Source: Nostoc sp. FACHB-280
Lineage (GTDB): Bacteria; Cyanobacteriota; Cyanobacteriia; Cyanobacteriales; Nostocaceae
DNA length: 64,000 nucleotides
Direction: 5' to 3'
Assembly (NCBI RefSeq): GCF_014697615.1
Contig: NZ_JACJSD010000004.1
Coordinates: forward strand, 124,001-188,000
This document shows positions 63,012 through 64,000 of this stretch, one piece after another. The stretch's first letter is position 1. Each line of letters begins with the position of its first letter. Position numbers and translations under genes: made by a program. The notes under the pieces were generated by a model. The model was given only the letters and a program-made list of their open reading frames with translations, did not search any database and was not told the origin of the DNA.

Positions 63012-64000
63012 CTAGTGTTGCAGTGTCAATTTGCGTCTGAGTTGCATTCCCACTAACAAACCAATAATGATGATCCCGGTGAGATAAGCCAGCACAACTA
63101 AGCGAATTGACACAGGTGGCGCAACCCCTTCCACATCTATATCTTTTTGTACTCGCAGTGGGGAAAACTGACGTGACGCACTTGGCTGAGGCGAAACTTC
63201 TACTTGAATATTATGGGGTGCGCCATCAAAAAATTGCTGTTCCCAAGATAGTCTCCCGTTTGCATCTGGGATACCTTGGTAAGCGAAGGGAACCCAGCCA
63301 TCTTCCAGTGACTTTGTTTTGATGTTTACCAACACATCAGAAACAGGCTGCTTGGTTTTTTCATCAACAACTTGCACTTGTAATTTATCAGTTTTGCCAA
63401 CTGTCGCACTCCCATCACCCAACAGTTGCACTTCTAAACCTTGTTGTTTCACAATGTCATAATTATCAGTTTCTGGTTCAGCCGCAGATGCGTGGTGATT
63501 ATCTGCTGTCGCCTCATGGTGATGATGTTCTCCATGAGATGTCTGCGATTGTGCGATTTCTGAACTCAGGTTAACACCCAACAAAGCAATAATAGCCACC
63601 ACAGTTGCACCACTCAACAATAATCTTACCCGTTGGGGAGCTATTTCTCCTGGTTGAATTTCTTGCCTTCCTCCAATTACCCAACCGCCACCTAAACCAA
63701 CCAGCAATAAAATGATAGCAAGAATGGCAAAGTTGCGATACTTCACCCCATTTTCAGGAACTGATAAATTCAGATTTTGTTGAATTGGCGTGAACGCATT
63801 AGGCGTGATGGGGGTAACATTTACTTGTAGCTGGTAATTACCCCGAATTGGTAAAATTTGCTGAACTTGCAGTTTTCCTTGAGGAGCGATCGCTTGTATA
63901 TCTAATAATTTAGTGCCTTCTACAATGGGGAAATCTGTAGTCAACCAAGGATTTCTCGTAGGAGTAAAGATTTTTAAATTAATACTGGCATTTGTTAATG
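63012..64000 (-). CDS. Membrane protein with histidine-rich linker, 5' end beyond the window
   Basis: The frame stays open to the window edge. Read upstream of the TTG at 63944, it gives 'NASINLKIFTPTRNPWL' without a stop, so the real start lies past 64000 and this is a 5'-partial gene. The visible part (about 329 codons) has a beta-rich domain ('QQILPIRGNYQLQVNVTP'), two membrane helices ('FAILAIILLLVGLGGGWVIGG', 'LLLSGATVVAIIALLGVNLS'), a His-rich linker ('HGEHHHHEATADNHHAS'), a YtkA/FixH-like beta-sandwich ('LEVQLLGDGSATVGKTDKLQVQV') and a C-terminal helix. The His linker and the neighbours suggest a metal-linked role (inference). Confidence 0.7.
   Translation of the reverse strand, partial: LTNASINLKIFTPTRNPWLTTDFPIVEGTKLLDIQAIAPQGKLQVQQILPIRGNYQLQVNVTPITPNAFTPIQQNLNLSVPENGVKYRNFAILAIILLLVGLGGGWVIGGRQEIQPGEIAPQRVRLLLSGATVVAIIALLGVNLSSEIAQSQTSHGEHHHHEATADNHHASAAEPETDNYDIVKQQGLEVQLLGDGSATVGKTDKLQVQVVDEKTKQPVSDVLVNIKTKSLEDGWVPFAYQGIPDANGRLSWEQQFFDGAPHNIQVEVSPQPSASRQFSPLRVQKDIDVEGVAPPVSIRLVVLAYLTGIIIIGLLVGMQLRRKLTLQH

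Noticed and set aside
1-64000. tRNA, rRNA or tmRNA genes
   Set aside because: I looked for GGTTCRA-type T arms and rRNA segments while reading and saw none. Reading by eye could miss one, and tRNAscan-SE would settle it.

Overview
The window is chromosomal DNA from a cyanobacterium, most likely a filamentous nostocalean (Nostoc/Anabaena/Calothrix type). The signs are the very frequent octamer GCGATCGC (HIP1), the photosystem II lipoprotein Psb27, a CyaB-type GAF/PAS adenylate cyclase, a GAF protein with cyanobacteriochrome cysteines, a lumenal thioredoxin-fold photosynthesis factor, and many short palindromic or heptameric intergenic repeats of the kind common in Nostocales. No rRNA, tRNA, CRISPR array or complete insertion sequence was found by eye.

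Layout. 0.8-7.4 kb: cofH (deazaflavin synthesis), psb27, a secreted glycoside-hydrolase-like protein, a possible DnaD-like protein and a beta-helix/SLH surface protein. 7.7-16.9 kb: an accessory defence region. It holds a type I restriction-modification system (hsdM, hsdS, hsdR) with a VapC-type PIN toxin and its antitoxin inserted between hsdM and hsdS by overlapping codons, then a Phd-like antitoxin with no toxin, an Rpn-family nuclease, and three MITE-like repeat elements. 17.2-31.2 kb: housekeeping genes: mtnP, ychF, a sugar-nucleotide pyrophosphorylase fused to a phosphomannomutase-like domain that lacks the usual catalytic motifs, a lumenal thioredoxin-fold protein, and murT/gatD (peptidoglycan amidation) split by an inverted unrelated gene. 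31.8-38.4 kb: a cupin, an ABC exporter, an acetyltransferase, a membrane pentapeptide protein and a quinone oxidoreductase.

38.9-44.5 kb: a small secreted protein between HIP1-containing tandem repeats, a 1313-residue RTX subtilase, and a second DUF4351 protein. 44.6-49.7 kb: the adenylate cyclase, an unlisted 58-residue ORF upstream of it, and a Met/Cys-rich four-helix-bundle protein of the copper-storage type with its own promoter and terminator. 49.7-57.3 kb: an LCP protein, an AI-2E-type permease, trmFO, a stand-alone GAF protein carrying both the DXCF and the CH cysteines of dual-cysteine cyanobacteriochromes, and a Rieske oxygenase. 57.6-64 kb: metal homeostasis. It holds a Zn/Cd-type P1B ATPase with a histidine-rich N-terminus and an SmtB-like operator, a divergent Nramp transporter, a TPR protein, and a histidine-rich membrane protein cut by the window end.

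Best candidates for something new: the toxin-antitoxin pair translationally coupled into the R-M operon, the single-GAF dual-cysteine photoreceptor candidate, and the very methionine-rich Cys protein. All functions come from reading motifs. No database search or structure prediction was run.
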